64,000 nt of DNA. Origin: Marinobacterium_A aestuariivivens (GTDB taxonomy: Bacteria > Pseudomonadota > Gammaproteobacteria > Pseudomonadales > Balneatricaceae). A program made the translations under genes and the position numbers. A model generated the notes under the pieces. The model made no database searches. It worked only from the letters and a program-made list of their open reading frames with translations, and was not told the origin of the DNA. The stretch lies in the NCBI RefSeq assembly GCF_042661465.1, contig NZ_JBHSWE010000001.1, forward strand, positions 4,154,001 to 4,218,000. The letters are read 5' to 3'. Positions 18,036 to 29,112 of this stretch are shown here, piece after piece; the stretch's first letter is position 1; every line of letters begins with the position of its first letter.

Positions 18036-18103
18036 GTCGGAATACCTGCCTGTCATCTCTCCACAGGTCCGGGTCGCGGGTGCGAGTCCCGTCCGTTCCG
18101 CCA
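18036..18103 (+). pseudogene. Degenerate tRNA-Asp copy 1 (3' portion)
   Basis: From GGAATACCTGCCTGTCA onward it copies the tRNA-Asp D-arm end, anticodon arm, T-arm and CCA, but the acceptor 5' strand and D-arm are absent. The anticodon-arm 3' side is replaced by TCTCTCCACAGGTCC, and the T-loop reads TGCGAGT. It cannot form a normal cloverleaf. Confidence 0.8.
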
Positions 18104-18148
18104 GCTTTAATGAAGTAAAAGCGAAGTAAAAGCAAGGAGAGAGAAAGG

Positions 18149-18215
18149 CTGGAATACCTGCCTGTCATCTCTCCACAGGTCCGGGTCGCGGGTTTGAGTC
18201 CCGTCCGTTCCGCCA
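18149..18215 (+). pseudogene. Degenerate tRNA-Asp copy 2 (3' portion)
   Basis: Nearly identical to the preceding partial copy, 112 bp downstream, with T-loop TTTGAGT and an intact 3' CCA. A 7-bp stem GGAGAGA (18136-18142) with TCTCTCC is possible and replaces the normal anticodon arm. The region 18216-18410 that follows has no gene, only a weak hairpin AAAACGG...CCGTTTT around 18335-18362. Confidence 0.8.
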
Positions 18216-18410
18216 GTTTTAATGGTAATATCAGGCACGGAAAATGAATGGTAAAAATGCCGACTGTTCATTTTTTGGCCAAAAGGGTGCGAAATTCACT
18301 GGTGAACTCCGCGTCCGGTTTGACGCGCGAAAACGGGGCTGGTTGTTGATCAGCCGTTTTTGCGGGAGTGGTTCGAACAGGTTAAGGTGTCTGTCGATCC
18401 GCGACTAGAG

Positions 18411-18442
18411 AAAAAGCGCATTCGGCTGAATGCGCTTTTTTT
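18411..18442 (+). terminator. Rho-independent terminator after the tRNA region
   Basis: AAAAAGCGCATTC, loop GGCT, GAATGCGCTTTTTTT: a 13-bp stem with a seven-T tail. It separates the hupB/tRNA transcription unit from ppiD, whose ATG is 31 bp further on. Confidence 0.9.
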
Positions 18443-18472
18443 ACTTTTGTCTATCTGATTTTTGGATTCAGC

Positions 18473-20365
18473 ATGTTGCAGTCCATCCGGGATAACTCCC
18501 AAAGTATTGTCGCGAAAATAATCGTGGGCCTGATTATCGTCACCTTTGCGCTTTTCGGCGTAGAGTCGCTCGTGAGCCTGACCAGCGGAAGTAATGCGCC
18601 GGCCAGCGTCAACGGTCAGGAGATCGGCGAGCAGGAACTGTTTCGGGCGGTCGAGTTGCAGCGTCGGCAGATTCTGGCGCAGATGGGTGAGAATGCCGAT
18701 CCGGCTGCGCTGGATGACAATCTGATCCGTACCATGGTGCTGGACGATCTGGTCGAGCAGTCGGTGCTGATGCAGTCGGCGCAGGAGCAGGGGATGGCGG
18801 TTTCGCCGCAGATGATCGACAGCGCGATAGTCGGCACGCCCGAGTTCCAGCTCGATGGAAAGTTCGACCGCAACCAGTTCGAGGCGGTGCTACGAACCGT
18901 TGGACTGACGCCGCTGACCTATCGCGACTATCTGCGCAAGGAAACGCTCATTCAGCAGGAGCGCGCCGGCTACAGCCTGTCGGCTTTTGTCACCGACAGT
19001 CAGCTCGAGCAGCTCATGCAGCTGGACCGTCAGACCCGGGATCTGAGCTATTTCGAGCTGCCGATCGCACCGATCAGGGACGCGATCGAGGTCGATCCAT
19101 CGGAAGTGGCGCAGCGCTATGAGTCCCAGAAATCCCTGTACCAGACCGAGGAGCAGGTACGCATCCAGTACCTGTTGCTGGACAAGGCCGACCTGGCGGA
19201 GGGCATCGAAGTCACCGACGCCGAAATGCAGGGGCAGTATCAGCAGATGCTGGCCGGATTCGCGTCGTCCGAGCAGCGTCAGGCTTTCCATATTCTGGTC
19301 GAGATCAATGACGACCGTGATGCGGCCGCCGCAGAGGCTGAGGCGCAGGACCTGCGGCAGCAGATCGAAGCGGGTGCCGACTTCGCCGCGCTGGCCCAGG
19401 AGCACTCCGACGATCCTGGTTCCGCCGCTGCTGGCGGCGATCTGGGCCTGAACGGCCGGGGCGTATTTGTCGGGCCTTTCGAGGATGCGCTCTTCGCACT
19501 GAACGAAGGCGAGGTATCCCAGCCGGTTCGTACCGAGTTCGGTTATCACCTTATCAAACTGGGGCGTATCGAGCAGACAGAGCCGCCGTCGTTCGAGTCG
19601 GTGCAGGAAGAGCTGCGGCAGCAGCTCATCGATCAGAAGGCCGAGAGCCGTTATGTCGAACAGCTGGAGTTGCTGGCCGACCTGTCGTTCTCCTCGGGCA
19701 CGCTGGCAGAGCCGGCCGATGAGCTGGGACTGGAGATTCAGACCAGCGAACCCTTCTCCCGGAATGGTGGCAGCGATGCCGTCACGGCCAATAGCCGTGT
19801 CGTAACCGCGGCTTTTTCCGATGAGCTGATCAACGACGCCGTCAACAGCACGCCTATCGAGCTGGATGCCGGCCGCAGCGTGGTGATCAGAGTGCAGGAA
19901 CACCTGGTGCCGCGTCAGCTCGAACTCGACGAGGTCGCCGAGGAGATCCGTCTGGAGCTGGTCGACGAGAAGGCGGCCCAGAGGCTCGACGAGCGCGTCG
20001 GCGAGTTGCTGGCCCGGCTGCGGCAGGGCGGCACCATGAGCGATGTCGCCACCGAGGCGGGTCAGCCGCTCAACGAGCTGACCGAGGTGGCCCGTACCAG
20101 TCAGGAGCTGGCGCCGGAGGTCCGGGCGGAACTCTTCCGCATGCCTCATCCCGCCGCCGATGCCAGCAGCTATGGCGCCGTCGAGCTTGCATCGGGCGGC
20201 AAGGCAATCCTCGCGCTGCATGCTGTCCACTCGCCCGAAGCGCAAGCGCTGAGCGATGAGGAGAAGCGGGCCATGCGGGGTTTTCTGGCCAACCGGCAGG
20301 GACAGCAGGATTATCAGGATCTCGTCCGTGCGCTCAAGGGCACCGCGGAGATCGAGATCAACTGA
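18473..20365 (+). CDS. ppiD: Periplasmic folding chaperone/peptidyl-prolyl isomerase PpiD
   Basis: A 630-residue inner-membrane-anchored chaperone that acts at the SecYEG exit. The N-terminus MLQSIRDNSQSIVAKIIVGLIIVTFALFGVESL is a short cytoplasmic tail and one transmembrane helix. A SurA-like N-terminal domain follows, then a parvulin domain (about residues 265-365: QAFHILVEI ... FGYHLIKLG) and a long C-terminal SurA-like region. The length is close to E. coli PpiD (623). It follows lon-hupB as in other gammaproteobacteria. Confidence 0.95.
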   Translation: MLQSIRDNSQSIVAKIIVGLIIVTFALFGVESLVSLTSGSNAPASVNGQEIGEQELFRAVELQRRQILAQMGENADPAALDDNLIRTMVLDDLVEQSVLMQSAQEQGMAVSPQMIDSAIVGTPEFQLDGKFDRNQFEAVLRTVGLTPLTYRDYLRKETLIQQERAGYSLSAFVTDSQLEQLMQLDRQTRDLSYFELPIAPIRDAIEVDPSEVAQRYESQKSLYQTEEQVRIQYLLLDKADLAEGIEVTDAEMQGQYQQMLAGFASSEQRQAFHILVEINDDRDAAAAEAEAQDLRQQIEAGADFAALAQEHSDDPGSAAAGGDLGLNGRGVFVGPFEDALFALNEGEVSQPVRTEFGYHLIKLGRIEQTEPPSFESVQEELRQQLIDQKAESRYVEQLELLADLSFSSGTLAEPADELGLEIQTSEPFSRNGGSDAVTANSRVVTAAFSDELINDAVNSTPIELDAGRSVVIRVQEHLVPRQLELDEVAEEIRLELVDEKAAQRLDERVGELLARLRQGGTMSDVATEAGQPLNELTEVARTSQELAPEVRAELFRMPHPAADASSYGAVELASGGKAILALHAVHSPEAQALSDEEKRAMRGFLANRQGQQDYQDLVRALKGTAEIEIN

Positions 20366-20416
20366 TGGAGAGGCAGCTGCAGGCTTGAAGCGGCAAGCTG
20401 CAAGCTAGAGCCGCAA

Positions 20417-20449
20417 ACAAAAAAGGCGATCCCCGGGGATCGCCTTTTT
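20417..20449 (+). terminator. Rho-independent terminator after ppiD
   Basis: AAAAAAGGCGATCCCC paired with GGGGATCGCCTTTTT gives a perfect palindromic stem with A and T tracts on both sides. It may work in both directions and so also insulate the converging yejF gene. Confidence 0.88.
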
Positions 20450-20450
20450 G

Positions 20451-20533
20451 TGGTTCATCGCAGCCATTCGGTGCGGTGCGCTTCGCTTACCAGCACCCTA
20501 CAACAATTTCCCGATAAAGCGCGATGAACCTTT
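20451..20533. repeat. GGTTCATCGC-bounded element (copy 1)
   Basis: TTTTTGTGGTTCATCGC directly after the ppiD terminator is answered by GCGATGAACC then TTTTTGTGG near 20520-20540. The interior carries a GTGCGGTGCGCTTCGC...CACCCTAC half-repeat (20470-20502). The same arms recur at 53961-54117. From 20534 to 20707 only another GATGGGT...ACCCATCCTAC half-repeat is seen. Confidence 0.7.
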
Positions 20534-20707
20534 TTGTGGTTTTCGAAGGCACCGACCGGAGGGTGGGTAAAGGCGCGACTCCGGCAGGTCCTTCCGTTTG
20601 CCACGGATTCCAACCGCGCCGCAACCCGCCATATCGATCGTATTGCAGATCGATTGGTGTCCGCTGGCGCGGTGATGGGTTGCGCTACGCTCCACCCATC
20701 CTACAAT

Positions 20708-20770
20708 CTCACGCCTCACGCCTCACGCCTCACGCCTCACGCCTCACGCCTCACGCCTCACGCCTCACGC
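20708..20770. repeat. Heptamer tandem array (CTCACGC, 9 perfect copies)
   Basis: Nine exact head-to-tail copies of CTCACGC end one base before the yejF stop codon. In the direction of yejF the unit reads GCGTGAG, placing TGA every 7 bases. Confidence 0.96.
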
Positions 20771-20771
20771 C

Positions 20772-22367
<1,596 letters not shown>

Positions 22368-22410
22368 GTGCGCTGCTCCTGAGACCGGTGCACCGGCGGT
22401 CGGGTCGGCT

Positions 22411-23444
22411 TCATGGCTGGATTTTCCTCGGATCGAAGGCGTCGCGGACCGCTTCGCCGATAAAGATCAGCAGTGTCAGCATCAGCGCCAGCGAGAAGAA
22501 GGCCGTGATGCCAAGCCAGGGGCATGGAGGTTGGCCTTGCCCTGGGCGACCAGTTCCCCCAGCGAGGGCGAGCCGGGCGGCAGGCCGAAGCCGAGAAAGT
22601 CCAGCGCCGTCAGGGTGACCAGGGAGCCGTTGAAGATGAATGGCATGAAGGTCAGGGTGGCGACCATCGCGTTGGGCAGAATATGGCGGAACATGATCAG
22701 CCGGCTGCTGAGGCCCAGGGCGCGGGCGGCGCGCACGTACTCCAGATTGCGTCCGCGCAGGAACTCGGCCCGCACCACATCGACCAGCTGCATCCAGGAA
22801 AACAGCAGCATGATGCCGAACAGCCACCAGAAGTTGGGTTGCACCAGGCTGGACAGGATAATCAGCAGGAAGAGCACTGGAAGACCCGACCAGATCTCGA
22901 TAAAACGCTGGAACAGCAGGTCGATCTTGCCGCCGTAATAGCCCTGGACCGCGCCGGCGGCCACGCCGATGACGGAGCTGGCCAGTGTCAGCACGATGGC
23001 GAAGAGTACCGAGATGCGAAAGCCGTAGATCACCCGCGCCATCACATCGCGGCCCTGGTCGTCGGTTCCCAGCCAGTTTTCAGCGCTGGGTGGGGAGGGG
23101 GCCGGCATCGCCAGATCGTAGTTGATGGTGTCGTAGCTGTAGCGGATCGGCGGCCAGAGTATCCAGCCCTGCCCCTGGTCGACGATCAGATCCTCTATAT
23201 AGGGGTCCTTGAAGTCGACCAGGGTTTCGAATTCGCCGCCGAAGCGGGTCTCGCTGTAGTCCTCCAGTACCGGCCAGTAGAGATCGCCCCGGTACTCGAC
23301 CAGCAGCGGGCGGTCATTGGCGATCAGTTCGGCGCCCAGGCTCAGCAGGAACAGTGCCAGGAACAGCCAGAGCGACCAGTAGCCGCGCTTGTTGGCGCGG
23401 AAGTTTTCGAGGCGGCGGCGGTTGACGGGATTCAGTTGCATCAC
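22411..23444 (-). CDS. yejE: Peptide ABC transporter permease YejE, one-base frameshift
   Basis: Binding-protein-dependent permease of the DppC/OppC type, about 344 residues when repaired. The N-terminal helix WSLWLFLALFLLSLGAEL is followed by a periplasmic region and the permease core with ENWLGTDDQGRDVMARVIYGFRISV and the EAA-like loop (YVRAARALGLSS). The frame fails at + strand GGGG 22519-22522 (coding CCCC before TGG). One more C restores HAPWLGITAFFSLALMLTLL and the true end DAFDPRKIQP. The start codon overlaps the yejB stop. Confidence 0.92.
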
Positions 23445-24531
23445 CCCTCCCGACTCTCGAAGTCAATCCGGGGATCGACGATGACGTAGGTGATATCACT
23501 GATCAGTTTCAGCAGCAGGCCTATCAGCGTGAAGATGTAGAGGGTGCCGAAAATCACCGGATAGTCGCGGTTGATCACCGCCTCGTAACCTAGCAGGCCG
23601 AGGCCGTCCAGGGAGAAGATCACCTCGATCAGCATCGAGCCGGTGAAGAAGATGCCGATCAGCGCCGCCGGCATGCCGGCGATGATCAGCAGCATGGCAT
23701 TGCGGAATACATGGCCGTAGAGTACCTGATTTTCGTTCAGCCCCTTGGCCCGGGCGGTCAGTACATATTGCTTGTTGATCTCGTCGAGGAAGGAGTTCTT
23801 GGTCAGCATTGTCAGGGTGGCAAAGCTGCCGATCACCGACGCCAGTACCGGCAGGCTGATATGCCAGAAATAGTCGGCGACCTTGCCGAGCAGCGACAGT
23901 TCGTCGAAGTTCGGTGACGTCAGGCCCCGCAGCGGAAACCAGTTGAGATAGGTGCCGCCGGCAAAGAGCACGATCAGCAGGATGGCGAACAGGAAGTTCG
24001 GAATCGCATAGCCGATGATGATGGCGCTGCTGCTCCAGACATCGAAGGGGGTGCCGTCACGCACCGCCTTTTTGATGCCCAGGGCACCGAGATCAGGTAG
24101 GTGAGCAGGGTGGTCCAGAGTCCGATCGAAATCGACACCGGCATTTTCTCCAGGATCAGCTCGGTTACCGGTTTGTCGCTGTAGAAGCTGCGGCCGAAAT
24201 CGAACACCAGGTAGTTCTTCAGCATCTGCCAGAAGCGCTCGTGGGCCGGCTTGTCGAAACCGTAGAGTTTCTCTATCTGGGCCACCAGTGTGGGGTCCAG
24301 CCCCTGGGCGCCGCGGTAGCGGCTGTCGCCGTTGCCGCCGCTCTGTACGACGTCGCTCTGGATGCCGCTGCCGATGCGGCTGGTGGCACCGATACCGATG
24401 CCTTCCAGCTGGGCAATGGTCTGCTCGACAGGGCCGCCGGGGGCGGCCTGGATAATGATGAAATTGATCGCCAGAATGCCCAGCAGTGTCGGAATGATCA
24501 GCAACAGCCGGCGCAGGATGTAGGCGCCCAT
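23441..24531 (-). CDS. yejB: Peptide ABC transporter permease YejB, one-base frameshift
   Basis: DppB/OppB-type permease, about 363 residues. It starts at the ATG overlapping the yejA TGA (TGATG): MGAYILRRLLLIIPTLLGIL. The long periplasmic loop after helix 1 (QSGGNGDSRYRGAQGLDP) is typical of YejB. The frame breaks at + strand GGG 24082-24084 (coding CCC before TGG); one C gives SVPLGIKKAVRDGTPFDVW. The EAA loop is YVLTARAKGLNENQVL. It forms the membrane channel with YejE. Confidence 0.92.
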
Positions 24532-26387
24532 CAGCGCGTGCTCTCCCCGCTGTCGGCCGTGTTTCTGGCCGCATCCAGTGCCCACCAGGTATCGAGTCCG
24601 AGATCGTAGACGGGTCTTGTCCCGGGCATGCCGAACTTGTTCCAGTAGGCGATACGCCAGGTGGCGATATGGTACTGCGGGATGACGTAGTGGTTCCACT
24701 GCAGCACCCGGTCCAGGGCGCGGGCCGCCACCACCAGGCTGTGCCTGTCCGGTGCGGCGATCAGCTTATCGACCAGGCGGTCGACCGCCGGATTCCGGAT
24801 GCCGATCAGGTTGCGGGTGCCGGGCTGGTTGGCCAGTTCCGAATGCCAGAAGTCGCGCTGTTCATTGCCCGGTGAACTGGACTGCGGGAAAGAGCCGACC
24901 ACCATGTCGAAGTCGAAGCTGCGCAGGCGGTTGATGTACTGGGATACGTCGACGATGCGGATGTCGACACCCACGCCCATGCGTTCGAGGTTGCGGATAA
25001 AGGGTGCCACCACCCGTTCGAACTCCTTCTGTACCAGCAGGATCTCGAAACGGAAGGGTTCACCGGTTTCGCCGTTCACCAGGCGGTTGTTGCTGAACGT
25101 CCAGCCGGCCTGCTGCAGCAGGCGCATGCCCTTGCGCAGCTGGGTGCGGACGTTGCCGCTGCCATCGGTGGTCGGGGCGCGATAAACCTGGGTGAACACC
25201 TCGGGCGGGACCTGGTCCCGCAACGGCTCCAGCAGCTTCAGCTCGTCTTCGTCGGGAAGCCGGTCGGCCGCCATTTCAGAGTTCGAGAAAAAGCTGTGAG
25301 TGCGGGTGTAGGCGTCGTAGAAGATGTTGCGGTTGGTCCACTCGAAGTCGAATGCATAGGCAAGGGCCTCGCGTACCTGCGGGTCGGCGAACTTGTCGCG
25401 ACGCGTATTGAATATGAAGGCCTGCATGCCAGTGGGGTTGCCGTTGGGCAGTTCCTGCTTCTGGATGCGACCGTCGTCGAAGGCCGGGCCCGTATAACCG
25501 GTGGCCCACTCCTTGGAGGAGGTCTCGAGCCTGAAATCGTACTCGCCGGCCTTGAAGGCCTCGAGCGCTACCGTGGCGTCGCGGTAGTAGTCGTAGCGGA
25601 TAGTATCGAAGTTGTGGCGGCCACGCTTGATGGCAAGGTGCTGGCCCCAGTAGTCGGGCCGTCGCTCGAAGGTGACCGAGCGGCCGGCCTCGAATCCGGC
25701 GATGCGGTAGGGTCCGGAGCCGACCGGAATATCGAGTGACGGGCTCTGGAAGTCGCGTCCGGCCCAGTAGTGTTTGGGCAGAATGCCGACCTGGCCGACG
25801 ATCAAGGGCAGTTCCCGGTTGTTCTCGGCACTGAAGCTGAACTTGACGGTGCGCTCGTCGAGCGCCTCGATCTTTTCGATGTCGGCATAGTAGGCGGCGT
25901 AGAAGGGGCTGCCCTGCGTGCGCAGAATGTCGAAGGTGAAGATGACATCCTCGGCTGTCACCGGTTCGCCGTCACTGAAGCGTGCTTCTTCGCGTAGCTT
26001 GAAGGTGACCCACTGGCGATGATCGGGCAGGGTGACCGTTTCGGCCAGCAGCCCATACTCCGAAAAGGGCTCGTCGTCCGATTTTTCCATCAGGCTGTCG
26101 TAGAGCAGGCCGATGCCGTCGGCCGGGCTGCCCTTGATGATATGGGGGTTGAAGCTGTCGAAAGTGCCCAGGGCCCATTGTTTCAGGGTACCACCCTTGG
26201 GGGCGTCCGGATTGGCGTAATCGAAATGGCCGAAACCGGCGGGGTATTTCAGGTCGCCGTGCATGGCGATGCCGTGGCGGGTTTCCGGGGCCTGGCTCGT
26301 TTCGGCCAGTGCCGGGCCCGTCGCGACCAGCCAGGCGTTCAGCAGGGCGGCCGTCAGCAGTCGGAAGGGCTTGCGTAGTCTGGTCAT
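24531..26387 (-). CDS. yejA: Periplasmic peptide-binding protein YejA
   Basis: Family 5 extracellular solute-binding protein, 618 residues, first gene of yejABEF. A Sec signal (FRLLTAALLNAWLVATGPALA) precedes the mature domain. Family features are GHFDYANPDAPKGGTLKQWALGTFDSFNP near the N-terminus and LREEARFSDGEPVTAEDVIFTF. It captures oligopeptides for YejBEF. YejA-type proteins are longer than DppA, as here (E. coli about 604). Confidence 0.95.
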   Translation of the reverse strand: MTRLRKPFRLLTAALLNAWLVATGPALAETSQAPETRHGIAMHGDLKYPAGFGHFDYANPDAPKGGTLKQWALGTFDSFNPHIIKGSPADGIGLLYDSLMEKSDDEPFSEYGLLAETVTLPDHRQWVTFKLREEARFSDGEPVTAEDVIFTFDILRTQGSPFYAAYYADIEKIEALDERTVKFSFSAENNRELPLIVGQVGILPKHYWAGRDFQSPSLDIPVGSGPYRIAGFEAGRSVTFERRPDYWGQHLAIKRGRHNFDTIRYDYYRDATVALEAFKAGEYDFRLETSSKEWATGYTGPAFDDGRIQKQELPNGNPTGMQAFIFNTRRDKFADPQVREALAYAFDFEWTNRNIFYDAYTRTHSFFSNSEMAADRLPDEDELKLLEPLRDQVPPEVFTQVYRAPTTDGSGNVRTQLRKGMRLLQQAGWTFSNNRLVNGETGEPFRFEILLVQKEFERVVAPFIRNLERMGVGVDIRIVDVSQYINRLRSFDFDMVVGSFPQSSSPGNEQRDFWHSELANQPGTRNLIGIRNPAVDRLVDKLIAAPDRHSLVVAARALDRVLQWNHYVIPQYHIATWRIAYWNKFGMPGTRPVYDLGLDTWWALDAARNTADSGESTR

Positions 26388-26489
26388 AGTGCTCCGTCAC
26401 CTCCGCGAGATTATGACTGTTATATCAGTCACTTGTCGCTTATGGAACCGTCTATGACAGTGTCAGCGGGAAATCATTCCCGGCAGGCT

Positions 26490-26738
26490 TCAGTCAGAGG
26501 GGGCTGAGCCTTCGGCCAGTTGCTGCAGCCGCGCCTGTGCCTTGCGGCGGGAGAGGCCTTCGGCGCGCAGCTGCCGGTAGTGCTGCTCGAGCCAGGTCCG
26601 GCGCTCGCTGTCACCGGCCGAGAGGCCCTGTATCAGGTCTCGGTCCATCCAGGCGCCAATGCGCCTGTAGACGAAGACCTTGAAAGCGATCGCCGTGGCG
26701 GTGGCCACGGCGATGATGAGGATGGCGGTCAGGTCCAT
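26490..26738 (-). CDS. Small single-pass membrane protein of unknown function
   Basis: An 82-residue protein: one N-terminal transmembrane helix (LTAILIIAVATATAIAFKVFVY) followed by a highly charged helical tail with RERR-like repeats (GDSERRTWLEQHYRQLRAEGLSRRKAQARLQQLAEG). It starts 10 bp after mltD ends on the same strand, so it is probably co-transcribed with mltD. I do not recognise a named family. Confidence 0.7.
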   Translation of the reverse strand: MDLTAILIIAVATATAIAFKVFVYRRIGAWMDRDLIQGLSAGDSERRTWLEQHYRQLRAEGLSRRKAQARLQQLAEGSAPSD

Positions 26739-26747
26739 GGTTGCGGA

Positions 26748-28133
26748 TCAGGAGTCGCTGCCGTCGATGCCGCCGACGAAGAGTGTCAGCTGCTGACCAA
26801 CCTTGAGCGGATCGCGTGGCGTCATCTTGTTCCAGCGCGCCAGATCCTTGACGCCGACACCGTGCTTGCGCGCGATCTTCCAGAAGCTGTCGCCGCTGCG
26901 CACGCGATAGGACAGGGTCCCGCCAATAGACCGGGTGTCGGTTTCCAGGCTGGCAAAATCGACCGGCTGCTTACCGGTGCGGGGGATCAGCAGCGTGCGG
27001 CCCGCGACGATGCGGTTGCCCTTGAGTTTGTTGGCACGGCGGATCGCATCGGCGGTGGTGTCGAAGCGTGCGGCGATGACCGAGAGCGAGTCGCCGCGGC
27101 GGATCTTGTACTGGTTCCAGCGCACCCGCTCGGAGGCCGGCAGCCGGGCGAGCCTGGCGCGGAAGTCGTCGGCGCTGGCCACCGGGATCAGCAGCCGGTG
27201 CGGACCCTCCGGGTCGGTTGCCCAGCGCCTGAAGCCGGGGTTGAGGAGTTTTAACTCTTCGACGCTGGTGCCGGCCAGTTTCGCCGCCTGATCGAGCTCG
27301 ATCTGACCGTCGGTCTCGATGATGGCGAAGTAGGGATCGGTCGCCAGCGGTTTCAGGCTGATGCCGTACTGCTGCGGTTCCTCGACCAGTTTCGCCAGTG
27401 CCAGCAGTTTCGGTACGTAGGCCTTGGTTTCCCGTGGCAGGTCCAGGGACCAGTAATCGGTCGCGCGGCCCTTGGCCTTGTTGCGCTTGATCGCCCGCGA
27501 TACGGTGCCGCCGCCGGCATTGTAGGCGGCCAGGGTGAGCAGCCAGTCGCCGTCGAAGCGCTCGTTGAGCTGCTGCAGGTAGGTCAGTGCCGCATCGGTC
27601 GAGGCGACGATGTCGCGCCGGCCGTCATACCACCAGGAGTTGCGCAGCCCGAAATGGCGTGCGGTTCCGGGGATGAACTGCCAGGGCCCCGCGGCATGGG
27701 CGCGGGAATAGGCGAAGGGATCGTAGGCGCTTTCGACGATGGGCAGCAGTGCCAGTTCCGCCGGCATATCGCGCTCGATCAGCTGGCCGAGTATGTAGTG
27801 ATAATAGCGCTCGGCGCGATCCGTTACGCGATCCAGATAGTCCTGGTGTTTGCTGTAGTAGTTGACCTGCTTCCCGATGCGTTCGTTGTCCAGCGTCAGG
27901 TCGAGCTTGAAATGCTCGCGGCTCAGTTCCCAGAGGTCTTCCGGCGCTTCGGCGGTCCGGGACACGGGGGTTTTGACCCTGTTGCTTTCGCGCCAGTCAA
28001 ACCGGTCGCTGTGCTGGCTGGCGGCGGTGCCGACGACTTCACCGCCGGCGCCGGGTTTCGGTGTCAGGGTATTACAGCCGGACAACAGAATGCCCGCCAC
28101 TGCGATAGATATCCAGTTGCGCTTTCGGTTCAT
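26748..28133 (-). CDS. mltD: Membrane-bound lytic murein transglycosylase D
   Basis: A 461-residue lipoprotein that cleaves peptidoglycan glycan strands to 1,6-anhydroMurNAc ends. The lipobox is ILLSGC (Cys20). The goose-lysozyme-like SLT domain (about 110-260) has the catalytic Glu in LLPIVESAYDPFAYSRAHAAG. Two C-terminal LysM domains are visible: YKIRRGDSLSVIAARFD (about 340) and YRVRSGDSFWKIARKHG (about 410). gloB follows downstream on the same strand in the next position as in E. coli mltD-gloB. Confidence 0.95.
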   Translation of the reverse strand: MNRKRNWISIAVAGILLSGCNTLTPKPGAGGEVVGTAASQHSDRFDWRESNRVKTPVSRTAEAPEDLWELSREHFKLDLTLDNERIGKQVNYYSKHQDYLDRVTDRAERYYHYILGQLIERDMPAELALLPIVESAYDPFAYSRAHAAGPWQFIPGTARHFGLRNSWWYDGRRDIVASTDAALTYLQQLNERFDGDWLLTLAAYNAGGGTVSRAIKRNKAKGRATDYWSLDLPRETKAYVPKLLALAKLVEEPQQYGISLKPLATDPYFAIIETDGQIELDQAAKLAGTSVEELKLLNPGFRRWATDPEGPHRLLIPVASADDFRARLARLPASERVRWNQYKIRRGDSLSVIAARFDTTADAIRRANKLKGNRIVAGRTLLIPRTGKQPVDFASLETDTRSIGGTLSYRVRSGDSFWKIARKHGVGVKDLARWNKMTPRDPLKVGQQLTLFVGGIDGSDS

Positions 28134-28205
28134 GAGGTCAACAATCTGATTCGCTTAAAAATTTCCGCATTCTATGGGTCAAAGGCACAATTGGTCAACC
28201 TTTGA

Positions 28206-28978
28206 TCAGTAGCGGTTCTTCCATTCGCGGATCTCGGCGAGGGTCGCGACGGGCCCTGAAAGCGGCTTTCCGGCCCGCCGGCTGGCGCTTTCACGCACCG
28301 CTGCAGTGGCCGTGCGCATGAATGGATTGATGCGTTTTTCTGTGCCGATAAGGCTGGGCAGGGTGGGCTTGCCGGCCGCCCTCAGCGCCTTGCAACTGTC
28401 GATCGCCGCCTGAATATCGCGGTTGTCCGGCTCTACCGCGGCGGCGAAAGCCAGATTCGATAACGAATATTCGTGGGTGCAATAGACTTCCGTGTCGTCC
28501 GGCAGGGTGCGGAAGTAATCCATCGCCTGCTGCATCTGGGCGGCGCTGCCTTCGAACAGGCGGCCGCAGCCGGCGAGGAAAAGCGTATCGCCGCAGAACA
28601 GCTGGGGGCGGGGGCGGCCTTGAAATAACTGATATGGTCGAGGGTATGGCCCGGTACTGCCCGGACCTGCAGTGTCTGGCCGAACAGTGCGACCGTATCG
28701 CCATCGCTCAGAGGCCGGTCGATGCCGCCGAACGGCGAGCTTGCAGGGCCGAAGACCGGCACCTCCCACGCTTGCCTGAGTTCGGCGACACCGCCGGTGT
28801 GGTCGGCATGGTGGTGGGTGATCAGGATTGCCGCCAGCTTCAGGCCATGCTGCTTCAGGTAGCGCTGCACCGGGGCGGCATCGCCCGGGTCGACCACGGC
28901 GATCTGTTGCCCGGAAGCATCGGCCAGCGCCCAGATGTAGTTGTCGTTGAAAGCCGGAATGGGGGTTGTCTGAAACAT
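28206..28978 (-). CDS. gloB: Hydroxyacylglutathione hydrolase (glyoxalase II), one-base frameshift
   Basis: Hydrolyses S-lactoylglutathione in methylglyoxal detoxification; about 257 residues repaired. It has the metallo-beta-lactamase metal motif THHHADHTGG, the second-metal region VPGHTLDHISYF, FCGDTLFLAGCGRLFEG and the C-terminal HxYS-type motif THEYSLSNLAFA. The frame breaks within two G5 runs on the + strand (28604-28608 and 28610-28614). gloB, a YafS-type methyltransferase, rnhA and dnaQ are neighbours in E. coli too. Confidence 0.92.
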
Positions 28979-29112
28979 GCGGGTCCTCGTTGAATACGCG
29001 ATACAGGTTACCTCAATGGTACATTTTTTACCGAAAGCTGAGCTAATGTCTGCTGTTTTTACTGTTAACCGTTTGCTGTTCGCTTGGGACTTATTGAGTC
29101 TTTCGCGTTAAC

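Noticed and set aside
17581..18168. Minus-strand open frame across hupB and the tRNA-Asp region encoding GLEPATPCVTGRYSNQLNY
   Set aside because: This is the well-known spurious protein produced by reading tRNA-Asp and its flanks backwards.
11370..20770. Regular short repeats as a possible CRISPR array
   Set aside because: The units are 7 bases with no spacers and there are no cas genes.
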